NCBI GenBank assembly: GCA_002389465.1
Contig: DGOT01000041.1
Coordinates: forward strand, 7,990-14,568
Direction: 5' to 3'
Origin: Bacteroidales bacterium UBA4459
Lineage (GTDB): Bacteria; Bacteroidota; Bacteroidia; Bacteroidales; F082
Length of the DNA stretch: 6,579 nt
This document shows positions 1 to 5,951 of the stretch, piece after piece; the stretch's first letter is position 1; every line of letters begins with the position of its first letter. A program made the position numbers and the translations under genes. Below the pieces are notes generated by a model that was not told the DNA's origin, searched no databases, and was given only the letters and a program-made list of their open reading frames with translations.

Positions 1-19
1 AGTCCCGTCCAGACCGCCA
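1..19 (+). tRNA. 3' end of a tRNA, probably tRNA-Asp (partial)
   Basis: The window opens inside a tRNA gene. The visible bases fit the end of a T-loop, the 3' side of the T-stem (CCCGT), a seven-base acceptor strand CCAGACC, discriminator G16 and an encoded CCA at 17-19. The implied 5' acceptor strand is GGTCTGG. From memory this matches Bacteroidota tRNA-Asp(GTC), which begins GGTCTGG or GGTCCGG and carries discriminator G. The anticodon lies outside the window, so the identity is an inference, while the tRNA call itself is well supported by the CCA and the terminator that follows 11 bases later. Confidence 0.75.
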
Positions 20-30
20 AATAAAAGTTA

Positions 31-57
31 AGCCCTCTGATATTCAGAGGGCTTTTT
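31..57 (+). terminator. Rho-independent terminator after the tRNA
   Basis: A perfect 10-bp inverted repeat, AGCCCTCTGA at 31-40 and TCAGAGGGCT at 44-53, surrounds a three-base loop TAT and runs straight into TTTTT and then CGTTTTC. The GC-rich stem plus T-tract is a textbook intrinsic terminator in the plus orientation. It should end the tRNA transcript. Confidence 0.9.
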
Positions 58-180
58 CGTTTTCCGATGAAGAAATAAGCGGTTAGTTAGGCTAGGAATA
101 CTTTCTCGATAATAACCAAAACTAAAAAAGGCTTCCGCTGTCGAAAACCCTTTTGTAACTATGAAAAAAGAAAAATGGAA

Positions 181-206
181 AAGCGTAAATGTTACCATCT
201 ACGCTT
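181..206 (-). terminator. Terminator-like hairpin ending copy A
   Basis: On the minus strand this folds as AAGCGTAGATG, loop GTAA, CATTTACGCTT: an 11-bp stem with one G-U pair capped by a GNRA-type tetraloop, followed by a pyrimidine-rich tail containing T-runs (positions about 180-160). In the plus-strand RNA the G-U pair would be an A-C mismatch, which favours minus-strand function. The T-tract is interrupted, so termination may be only moderate. Confidence 0.6.
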
Positions 207-427
207 CTCACTTGTTTTACCGGTTTTTTTTTGAGGCTTTTAACTCGTTCCCTGCTATTTGTATAGTTGCATTTACAGTGGCTTGTTGCTCGTTCTGATC
301 GCTTCTCAACTGAAAAATTTCGCAATCAACCGGTGTGCTTGTGCTTGTTTGCTTCAAAAAAGGTAACCCACTTTCAATGCAATTACTAAAAGCAATAGTA
401 CACCATTATACCCGATAAAGCTATCAG
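181..427 (-). repeat. Diverged tandem element, copy A (candidate minus-strand small RNA)
   Basis: This copy resembles 571-834 in the same order along its length. Shared blocks include CCGGTTT (220/609), GTTCCCTGCT (247/633), TGCATTTAC-x-GTGGC (268/653), AATCAACCG, an 18-base identical block at 367-384/774-791, CAATAGTA (393/800) and CTATCAG (421/828). The last three all sit at a constant offset of 407 bases, so the copies are homologous rather than similar by chance. The minus strand is the likely transcribed one: CAATAGTA reads TACTATTG, one base from the Bacteroidota TAnnTTTG promoter box, and the copy ends in a hairpin at 181-206. A 62-codon open frame (405-220, minus, stop at 217-219) exists but has no ATG/GTG/TTG start upstream of its body and is broken in copy B. 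A noncoding RNA or a decayed small gene are both possible. Confidence 0.55.
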
Positions 428-570
428 GAGATTTCTGATTATTGCGTAGGAAAATTACCTACAAGCCCTGTTTCCTGAAATAGTAGTAACTTGGATTTGA
501 AGTCGAAAAACTACAGACAAGCATATTTCATTTCGTAGTGTTTGGTAAATATTTACGAGTGCGATACAGA

Positions 571-600
571 AAAAAAAGAGCACGTGAGTGCTCTTTTTTT
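571..600 (-). terminator. Strong intrinsic terminator ending copy B (bidirectional in form)
   Basis: A perfect 13-bp inverted repeat (AAAAAAAGAGCAC at 571-583 and its complement at 588-600) encloses a four-base loop. The core is a six-bp GAGCAC/GTGCTC stem flanked by A-runs and T-runs, so a U-tract follows the hairpin on either strand. No plus-strand gene needs it, so it most likely ends the minus-strand transcript of copy B or of the upstream kinase/regulator operon. Confidence 0.8.
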
Positions 601-834
601 AAATTGTACCGGTTTCGAGACGGTTTTAATTGGTTCCCTGCTCTTCGTAAACTGCATTTACGGTGGCCTTGTTTGCTCTGATTGTTTTTCAATTAATGTC
701 CTGCCAAACAATCAACCGATACACTTGTTTGTTTTGCTTGTTTTTCGTTGCTTGTGTTCGCATCATATTGGTGCCCACTTTCAATGCAATTTCTGAGTAC
801 AATAGTAGGGTATGTTTTTGGTTTAGTCTATCAG
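571..834 (-). repeat. Diverged tandem element, copy B (candidate minus-strand small RNA)
   Basis: This is the second copy of the element at 181-427, about 386-407 bases to the right. It carries the same ordered blocks and about 20 extra bases between AATCAACCG and the 18-base identical block (774-791). On the minus strand it runs from a TACTATTG box (807-800) to a strong hairpin (600-571), a predicted transcript of roughly 230-240 nucleotides. The frame that is open in copy A meets a stop at 695-693 here, and short ATG frames in the two copies are unrelated, so there is no conserved protein. It lies directly downstream of the response-regulator gene and could also receive read-through from it. 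Confidence 0.55.
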
Positions 835-858
835 CATATTACCGAATATATTGTAAGT

Positions 859-888
859 AAAAGGCCTACAGAGCAACTCTTTAGGCCT
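859..888 (-). terminator. Terminator downstream of the response regulator
   Basis: Starting 36 bases past the regulator's stop codon, the minus strand reads AGGCCTA, then AGAG-TTG-CTCT as an inner stem, then TAGGCCT, followed by TTTT. That is a seven-bp outer stem, one mismatch, a four-bp inner stem and a three-base loop. The short T-tract makes it a weak intrinsic terminator. It is well placed to end the kinase/regulator operon. Confidence 0.65.
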
Positions 889-923
889 GTAACAGTCAGT
901 AAAACAGAAAGAAAGGACGAATA

Positions 924-1553
924 CTAGTCGATAAGTTTATTTTTCAGCGCATAGTGGATCAGTTCTGAATTGCGCGACATATCCATTTTATCCATGATCC
1001 GGTCGCGGTAGGTGCTTACGGTTTTCGGACTGATGTGTAGCTCTTCAGCAATCTCGGAGTTTGTATAGCCCTGGACAATGAATAAAAACACCTGGTATTC
1101 TCTCTCCGAAAGCAGTTCGTGCTTTTGTTTCTCTTTATCTGAATAGATAAATGATGCCATTTTCCCGGCTACTTCGGAGCTAAGGTATTTTTCGCCTGCT
1201 AATATTTTCTTGATGGCAAGTTCAAGTTCATCGGAGGCAACAGCTTTTGTCAGGTAACCCGAAGCTCCTGCTTTTAAGGCCCTGTTTATATATTGCTGGT
1301 CGTCATAAATACTGAGCATTAAAACTTTTGTGTCAGGTTTCGACATTTTAATTTGTTTCAGGGCATTTAAACCGCCACCACCGGGCATGGATATATCCAG
1401 AATGATGATATCGTAGTCGTTGCTGGTAACTTTCTGTACTACTTCGTGTGCATCTTCCGCTTCATCTATTATAAAAGAGGCAGAAATATCCTCAATAATA
1501 TCTTTGATACCGTTACGTACTATGGGATGATCGTCAGCAATTAAGAGTTTCAT
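924..1553 (-). CDS. Response regulator, NarL/FixJ (LuxR-HTH) family
   Basis: This 209-residue cytoplasmic transcription factor is the likely partner of the adjacent kinase. Residues 1-120 form a receiver domain: acidic pair D7-D8, phospho-acceptor D53 in LDISMPGG, switch residue S81 in LMLSIYDD, and conserved K103 in GYLTKA. Residues 147-209 form a LuxR-type helix-turn-helix (LSEREYQVFLFIVQGYTNSE, then IAEELHISPKTVSTYRDRIM), the DNA-binding output. The length is typical of the family. I chose the ATG at 1553 because the receiver fold begins at once with MKLLIADDHP. An in-frame ATG at 1643 would add 30 unrelated residues and overlap the kinase gene. The gene starts 22 bases after the kinase stop codon, so the two are surely co-transcribed. 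All catalytic residues are present. Target genes cannot be read from the sequence; the dyads upstream of the kinase are candidates for autoregulation. Confidence 0.95.
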   Translation of the reverse strand: MKLLIADDHPIVRNGIKDIIEDISASFIIDEAEDAHEVVQKVTSNDYDIIILDISMPGGGGLNALKQIKMSKPDTKVLMLSIYDDQQYINRALKAGASGYLTKAVASDELELAIKKILAGEKYLSSEVAGKMASFIYSDKEKQKHELLSEREYQVFLFIVQGYTNSEIAEELHISPKTVSTYRDRIMDKMDMSRNSELIHYALKNKLID

Positions 1554-1575
1554 ATGTCTAAAATTAATATTTTTA

Positions 1576-4500
1576 TTAATACGGGACAGTGATACGCACG
1601 ACTGTTCCATTTTTTTTGTTGCCTTTAAATTTTGCCGTGCCATTCCACATGTTTACACGTTCAACAATTGTGATAAGTCCAAAAGAAAGATGACTGTCAA
1701 TATCATCCTGTGTTATACCTATGCCATTATCTGATACGGTGAGTACATAATTCTTTTTGGTCATTCTGAGTTGAATATTTACATTTGTTGCCTTTGCATG
1801 CCGGTACACATTGGTTAGCAATTCGTTAAGTACCCTGTATATAGTTGAAGACCTGTCGTATTCCACTTCAAAGTGCTCAGGCTCAAATTCAACCGTGCAT
1901 TTAATACCTGTTCGTTCTTCAAAATGACGGATTTCCCACATGATGGTTTCCAATAGGCCTAATTCGTCCAGCATTTTTGGCCTTAGCTGGAGTGATAGCT
2001 TTTGTACTTCTTTGACGCTGTCATCAATTATTTGATTCATGGAGGCAAATTTCTTTTGCAAAGCTATGTTTTCCATAGGCCACTTTTTGGCGATCCACTG
2101 GATATCCATTTTCAGCCCGGTAAGCAATTGGCCCAGACCGTCATGAATTTCCCGGGCAATCATCTTTTTCTCTTCCTCTGTTTTTGTGTCCATATATATG
2201 GTAAGCTGACGTAGCTTTTCTTCTGACTTTTTTAGTGACTGCTCGGCCAGTTTACGTTCTGTTATATCTTCCAGCAGGCATTGAGCTCCGGTTATCTTTT
2301 TCTTGTCTCCTAGTATAGGAGTGATGATATAACGGAGGAACACTTCTCTTCCCCAATATGATTTATAGAAACTTTCATTTTTTAATATTTTACCCGTTCT
2401 AATGCATTTTTTATAATCATCAGAAAAGCCTGTTTCAACTAAAGACTCGTAATCCAATGTGTTAAAAGTGACGGTTTCTTCTTCGGAAGGGGAGTCAAAG
2501 ATTTCCAATGCTTTTTTGTTAGCATTGATCGGATTACCCTCCAGGTCAAGAGTGACAATACCTACGGGCGCATAAACAAATAACCCTTTATAGCGTTCTT
2601 CGCTATTTTTTAATGCTTCCTCAGCACTTTTCTGTTCGGTAATGTCTCTGCCAACTCCGATCATTTCAATTACCTCATTTTGTTCATCTAACAATGCTGT
2701 TGCTACCCACTCAAGCCAACGCATTCCCTGTACTGTATTTACATGTAATTGTATAATACCCCTATGTAGCGGTGCGGATAGTGACAGTACTACTTTTTTA
2801 ATTTTATCGATGTCTTTCTTCAGGACAAAAGTGTATAACTTCTCTCCGATAATTTCTTCTTCGGGCCTTTGGAATAATTTTGAAAAGGACGGACTGATAT
2901 AAGTGAATTCGTCATTACGATTTATTTTTACAACCAGGTCTGTCTGATTTTCAACAATCATCCGGTACTTTTCCTCGCTTCGTTGCATTGCCTGTTCAGC
3001 CAGTAATCGTTCTGTAATATCATTGACAAGACAAACAATTCCTTTTTGGCCGCCAGGAAGGTTAAATGATCGCTCCGACAACTGCATGTAGGCTATTGTG
3101 CCGTCTTTCTTTATACTTTTTTCGGTGTGATGCAGGATCCTTCCCTTGAGTAATTGGGCAATATTTCTTTCGACAGCACCGTAATTTTCAGGATGTGTAA
3201 GCATGTGTACTTTATGCCCAATCATCTCTTCCCTTGTATAGCCCATCAGGTCAGTATAGGCAGGATTGACATCCAGAATAGTGCCTTCAGTATCTTCGAT
3301 GAGAATGCCACCGGGCGAGAAATTGAATAACAACCTGTATTGCTTCTCTTTGTTAATGATCTCTTCGATCGCTTTTCTCTGGTCGGTAATATCTGAAATA
3401 GTTCCTTCGATAAACATTAAGCCTTCACCTGCATTTGTTACCAGGTGAGAGTTTGCCTGCAGGATGATTTCTTCACCGTTCTTTTTCTTGGCATTAATAA
3501 TATAATTATTAACCGTTTTCTTGGTCTCAAGCAATTTGGTATAAACAGCACGGTCTTTCTTGTTCTGCCAGAAATTATATAAAAGAGTGTTTTTATGATT
3601 TTTACGTGCATCCAGCCTCAGAATCTTACAAAAAGCTTTGTTATAGTCCAGTAAAACTCCATCAAGGGTTGCAAGAAAAAAACCAACATCCAGATCGTGG
3701 ATCATTCGCCTGAACTTTTCTTCACTCTCACGTAAGAGGTTCTCAGCTTCTTTTCGCTTAGAAATATCCAGCGCAAAAGCAAAGGTTACTTTTTCGCCGA
3801 AATATATACCGTTCGACAACCGTATATCTTTAAGAAAAACTTCTCCGTTTTTTCTTTTTCCCCAAAACTCAAATTGCTGCGGTATCCCTTCATATGCTTT
3901 TTGAATATAGCCGGCAACTTTATTGAGATCGTTCATTCCCGGAGCAGCCACCACTTCAGGCGATTGGCCAATAAGTTCCTCTTTTTTATATCCATACATG
4001 TCAACAACCGCACTATTGATGTCGATAAATGTACCGTCTGCTTTTTGTACATAAATGGCATCAATAGCGTTGTTAAAGATGTTCTCAAAACTTGTTTTCT
4101 GCTGAATCAGTTTTTCTTCGAATTTTTTACGCTCCGAGATATCACGCATGATACCTTGCACGCTTATTATCCGTCCGTTCTTGATAATAGGTGTTGCATT
4201 GATCTCGGTTGGAATGATCTTTCCCTGCCTGTCTTTCTGATAAATCTCGAAGTTTAGCAGCTGCTCACCTTTTAATATTTTGTAAACGGCATTTACGGCT
4301 TTCTTTATTTCAGAAGCCGGAGTAGAGACACTTAAATACTTACCAATTAAATCCTTTTGTTTATAGTTGTACCGCTCCTCAATATTAGGGCTTACATACG
4401 TAATGTAACCTGATGGGGAAATACTGAAAAAGACATCTATGGTCGTCTCTACAAAACTCCTGAACTTTTCCCTCGACTCAAAAAGGTCATTCTGCGCTTT

Positions 4501-5277
4501 AATTCTATAGGTTATGTTGGTTATAAAAGCAAATGACCCTAACGGCTGGTCGTTGTTATCTCTGAGTGTGGTGGTATTAAATTGCGTATGTACTTTTTCA
4601 CTTGATTTATGTAAAAGAACAATCTCATAGGAATGATGTTTGTTTTTACTGCCGTACGTTAATTGATGGGTAAATACTTTTTGATTCTCTTTGTCCACAA
4701 AATCAAAAGGGGTTTTCCCTATCATTTCCTCCCTTTTATAGCCTAGCATCCGGCAAATAGATTCGTTCACCTCAATTGTTTTTCGATCCTTATCAATACG
4801 CCAGAATCCCTCGTTTGTGGTGGCGACGAGCAGCCGATAATATTCTTCGCTTTTTAATATATGGTTTTCAAATTCTTTTTGTTGTGTGATGTCCCTGACA
4901 ATTGCCTGAATGTAAGGTTTATTATTTATAATTACCTGGTTCAAAGAAACTTCAGCATCAAAATCAGAGTTGTCAGCCCTTTTATGCTTCCATTCGAACA
5001 GTTGAGGTTTTCCAGCAAGGGCTTTTTTAATTTTTTCTATTCCACTATCTCCGGAATTACGACCGTCTGGCTGTTTTACAGGGGAAAACTCTATGGGTGT
5101 ATGCCCGACAATTTCATTTTCGGAACATCGGAACATTTCAAGCGTTTTTGGATTGCAGGCTATAAAAGTCTCTTCATCCATAAGAAAAATGGCATCATTG
5201 GCCGATTCGTACAATACCTTGTAAAACTCTGAAGTATTCAATTGCTTGCCTTGAGAAGGAGTTGCCTTGTTTTTCAT
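1576..5277 (-). CDS. Soluble histidine kinase with eight PAS domains (HisKA_3 / HATPase_c)
   Basis: This 1233-residue sensor kinase senses through a PAS array and phosphorylates the regulator encoded next to it. Eight PAS/PAC units start near residues 18, 144, 269, 395, 518, 645, 768 and 893, a repeat of about 125 residues, and most end in a DITxxKxAE-like motif that leads into a short helical linker. The transmitter follows: a HisKA_3 dimerisation helix with REIHDGLGQLL, phospho-acceptor H1045 (codon 2143-2145), and an ATPase domain with N-box NELLTNVYRHA (N1151), G1 box DNGIGI (D1183) and FGL (about 1199). HDGLGQ also fits the DxxxQ phosphatase motif known in this kinase family, so it may be bifunctional. 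There is no signal peptide, membrane helix or receiver domain, so it is cytoplasmic and not hybrid. I chose the ATG at 5277; the longer frame to 5307 needs a TTG start. No PAS ligand or cofactor is evident by eye. Confidence 0.95.
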   Translation of the reverse strand: MKNKATPSQGKQLNTSEFYKVLYESANDAIFLMDEETFIACNPKTLEMFRCSENEIVGHTPIEFSPVKQPDGRNSGDSGIEKIKKALAGKPQLFEWKHKRADNSDFDAEVSLNQVIINNKPYIQAIVRDITQQKEFENHILKSEEYYRLLVATTNEGFWRIDKDRKTIEVNESICRMLGYKREEMIGKTPFDFVDKENQKVFTHQLTYGSKNKHHSYEIVLLHKSSEKVHTQFNTTTLRDNNDQPLGSFAFITNITYRIKAQNDLFESREKFRSFVETTIDVFFSISPSGYITYVSPNIEERYNYKQKDLIGKYLSVSTPASEIKKAVNAVYKILKGEQLLNFEIYQKDRQGKIIPTEINATPIIKNGRIISVQGIMRDISERKKFEEKLIQQKTSFENIFNNAIDAIYVQKADGTFIDINSAVVDMYGYKKEELIGQSPEVVAAPGMNDLNKVAGYIQKAYEGIPQQFEFWGKRKNGEVFLKDIRLSNGIYFGEKVTFAFALDISKRKEAENLLRESEEKFRRMIHDLDVGFFLATLDGVLLDYNKAFCKILRLDARKNHKNTLLYNFWQNKKDRAVYTKLLETKKTVNNYIINAKKKNGEEIILQANSHLVTNAGEGLMFIEGTISDITDQRKAIEEIINKEKQYRLLFNFSPGGILIEDTEGTILDVNPAYTDLMGYTREEMIGHKVHMLTHPENYGAVERNIAQLLKGRILHHTEKSIKKDGTIAYMQLSERSFNLPGGQKGIVCLVNDITERLLAEQAMQRSEEKYRMIVENQTDLVVKINRNDEFTYISPSFSKLFQRPEEEIIGEKLYTFVLKKDIDKIKKVVLSLSAPLHRGIIQLHVNTVQGMRWLEWVATALLDEQNEVIEMIGVGRDITEQKSAEEALKNSEERYKGLFVYAPVGIVTLDLEGNPINANKKALEIFDSPSEEETVTFNTLDYESLVETGFSDDYKKCIRTGKILKNESFYKSYWGREVFLRYIITPILGDKKKITGAQCLLEDITERKLAEQSLKKSEEKLRQLTIYMDTKTEEEKKMIAREIHDGLGQLLTGLKMDIQWIAKKWPMENIALQKKFASMNQIIDDSVKEVQKLSLQLRPKMLDELGLLETIMWEIRHFEERTGIKCTVEFEPEHFEVEYDRSSTIYRVLNELLTNVYRHAKATNVNIQLRMTKKNYVLTVSDNGIGITQDDIDSHLSFGLITIVERVNMWNGTAKFKGNKKNGTVVRITVPY

Positions 5278-5302
5278 CGTGATTGTAACAGTTAAAATTC
5301 TT

Positions 5303-5330
5303 CTCAATTTTACGTATTTGTCAAATTGAG
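5303..5330. promoter_or_regulatory. Inverted repeat CTCAATTT-N12-AAATTGAG upstream of the kinase
   Basis: Two perfect eight-base arms (5303-5310 and 5323-5330) lie 12 bases apart, starting 26 bases upstream of the kinase ATG. The right arm overlaps a minus-strand TCAATTTG (5322-5329), one mismatch from the TAnnTTTG -7 box, which would give a leader of about 35-40 nucleotides. A dimeric regulator bound here could control the operon. No clear -33 TTTG element was seen, so the promoter is tentative. Confidence 0.4.
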
Positions 5331-5331
5331 C

Positions 5332-5348
5332 AGAAGACTTGTTCTTCT
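5332..5348. promoter_or_regulatory. Dyad AGAAGA-N5-TCTTCT upstream of the kinase
   Basis: Perfect six-base arms at 5332-5337 and 5343-5348 surround CTTGT. A second overlapping dyad, TTCTT-CT-AAGAA, covers 5342-5353. The site would fall near -15 to -35 of the candidate kinase promoter, a common position for an operator. It could instead be chance in a low-complexity purine/pyrimidine patch. Confidence 0.35.
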
Positions 5349-5440
5349 AAGAATGAGCTAATTTAAAAAAAACTGAGTAAAAGGAAACCCTGTCATCTTA
5401 TAAACCTGGAGATATGCGTGGATTTTTAATCAATATGTGG

Positions 5441-5526
5441 TTTAATTCCCCGACCCTCTGGGTCGGAAATAAATATGTTTGCGAAGCAAACTCAATTTAA
5501 TACCCCTATGGCTCTGCCTCGGGGTA
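5441..5526. repeat. Cluster of three compact hairpins, REP-like
   Basis: Three perfect stems with triloops or nested loops sit within 77 bases. They are CCGACCC-TCT-GGGTCGG (5450-5466), GTTTGC-GAA-GCAAAC (5477-5491), and TACCCC/GGGGTA (5501-5506, 5521-5526) with an inner GGC-TCT-GCC. The first and third are each preceded by the near-identical 11-mers TTTAATTCCCC (5441-5451) and TTTAATACCCC (5496-5506), in the same orientation. The third begins two bases after the stop codon of the membrane-protein gene. None has a T-tract, so simple intrinsic termination is unlikely. A dispersed palindromic intergenic repeat, or an mRNA 3'-end stabiliser, fits better. Confidence 0.5.
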
Positions 5527-5528
5527 GT

Positions 5529-5885
5529 TTATTCAAATAACCATCCATCCGGATTGGGAACAACTTGTTTTGTGTCTAAATACTTCATTCCTTTGACGCA
5601 TCGGATAATGAGCCAGATAGTCCAGAATATAAGTATGAAAATTCCGATAATAATCATTGATAACACCACACCCACAACAATCATAATTAGTCCTTTCCAA
5701 AAAGTACTGATCAGATACTGATAATGGCTTTTCAGCCAATCAGGCATTTCATCGTCCTTATTTGTATAGGCGATAACCACACCTACAATGGCCGTGATAC
5801 CAAATACGAGACCTACCAGATAAAGAATGTAGATAAGCCGCACATTTTCGATAGTCTTGTTTTCTATAGGAGATATGTCGTTCAT
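5529..5885 (-). CDS. Small inner-membrane protein, DUF4870/COG3671-like
   Basis: This 118-residue protein has a short polar N-terminus, a first hydrophobic helix at about 17-40, a polar loop with HYQYLISTFW (54-63), and a long hydrophobic stretch at 64-96 that can form two helices joined near S76-G81. It ends with IIRCVKGMKYLD and NPDGWLF (111-117). The motifs SHY-x-(F/Y)-x-I-x-TFW, RCVKG and NP-x-x-WLF are, from memory, hallmarks of an uncharacterised bacterial membrane-protein family (COG3671, related to DUF4870/Tic20-like proteins) with the same length and three-helix plan. Its function is unknown. The ATG at 5885 begins a natural polar leader and is the only sensible start. It lies 66 bases downstream of msrB on the same strand and may share its transcript, although a dyad in the gap could separate them. 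Confidence 0.85.
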   Translation of the reverse strand: MNDISPIENKTIENVRLIYILYLVGLVFGITAIVGVVIAYTNKDDEMPDWLKSHYQYLISTFWKGLIMIVVGVVLSMIIIGIFILIFWTIWLIIRCVKGMKYLDTKQVVPNPDGWLFE

Positions 5886-5898
5886 AATCGATGGATTA

Positions 5899-5916
5899 AA
5901 TTTAGCACACTAAATT
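5899..5916. promoter_or_regulatory. Inverted repeat AATTTAG-CACA-CTAAATT between msrB and the membrane-protein gene
   Basis: Perfect seven-base arms surround a four-base centre, 14 bases upstream of the membrane-protein ATG. On the minus strand the region also contains TAAATTTA (5904-5897), one mismatch from the TAnnTTTG box. It could be an operator, a weak AT-rich hairpin at the msrB 3' end, or a 5'-leader structure. There is no T-tract, so I do not call it a terminator. Confidence 0.35.
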
Positions 5917-5951
5917 AAAACAAATAATGGATTTCATGTAGCTAGACTAAA

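Larger units (their letters stand above)
58..923. other. Gene-poor intergenic stretch
   Basis: No convincing protein gene was found on either strand. The longer open frames here start at TTG, run through the terminator hairpins, have low-complexity composition and are not conserved between the two repeat copies. The stretch holds two related elements with hairpins (about 181-427 and 571-834, described separately) and the regulator's terminator near 859-888. Bases 58-165 and 430-560 show nothing I recognise, apart from a 12-bp palindrome GTAAATATTTAC at 545-556 that is AT-rich enough to be chance. Confidence 0.6.

Noticed and set aside
122..325. Minus-strand open frame of 67 codons
   Set aside because: It starts at TTG, runs through the copy A terminator hairpin and ends in low-complexity residues; the frame is not kept in copy B.
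545..556. Perfect palindrome GTAAATATTTAC
   Set aside because: It is short and AT-rich in AT-rich DNA, with no gene start nearby; chance is sufficient.
542..796. Plus-strand open frame of 84 codons across copy B
   Set aside because: It starts at TTG, is read straight through the 13-bp terminator hairpin, and is antisense to the direction suggested by the element's signals.
1554..1643. Longer start for the response regulator (ATG at 1643)
   Set aside because: It would overlap the kinase C-terminus by 68 bases and add 30 residues before a receiver domain that conventionally begins at MKLLIADDHP.
3874..4257. Plus-strand open frame of 127 codons inside the kinase gene
   Set aside because: It is a shadow on the strand opposite strongly supported PAS-coding sequence, with no recognisable domain.
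4861..5232. Plus-strand open frame of 123 codons inside the kinase gene
   Set aside because: It is antisense to PAS domain 1 and its linker; the Phe-rich composition is typical of a reverse-strand shadow.
5278..5307. Longer start for the kinase
   Set aside because: It requires TTG, and the added residues lie over the candidate operator arm at 5303-5310; the ATG at 5277 is adequate.
5533..5739. Second minus-strand frame overlapping the membrane-protein gene
   Set aside because: It is out of frame with the recognisable membrane protein and has no hydrophobic or family pattern of its own.
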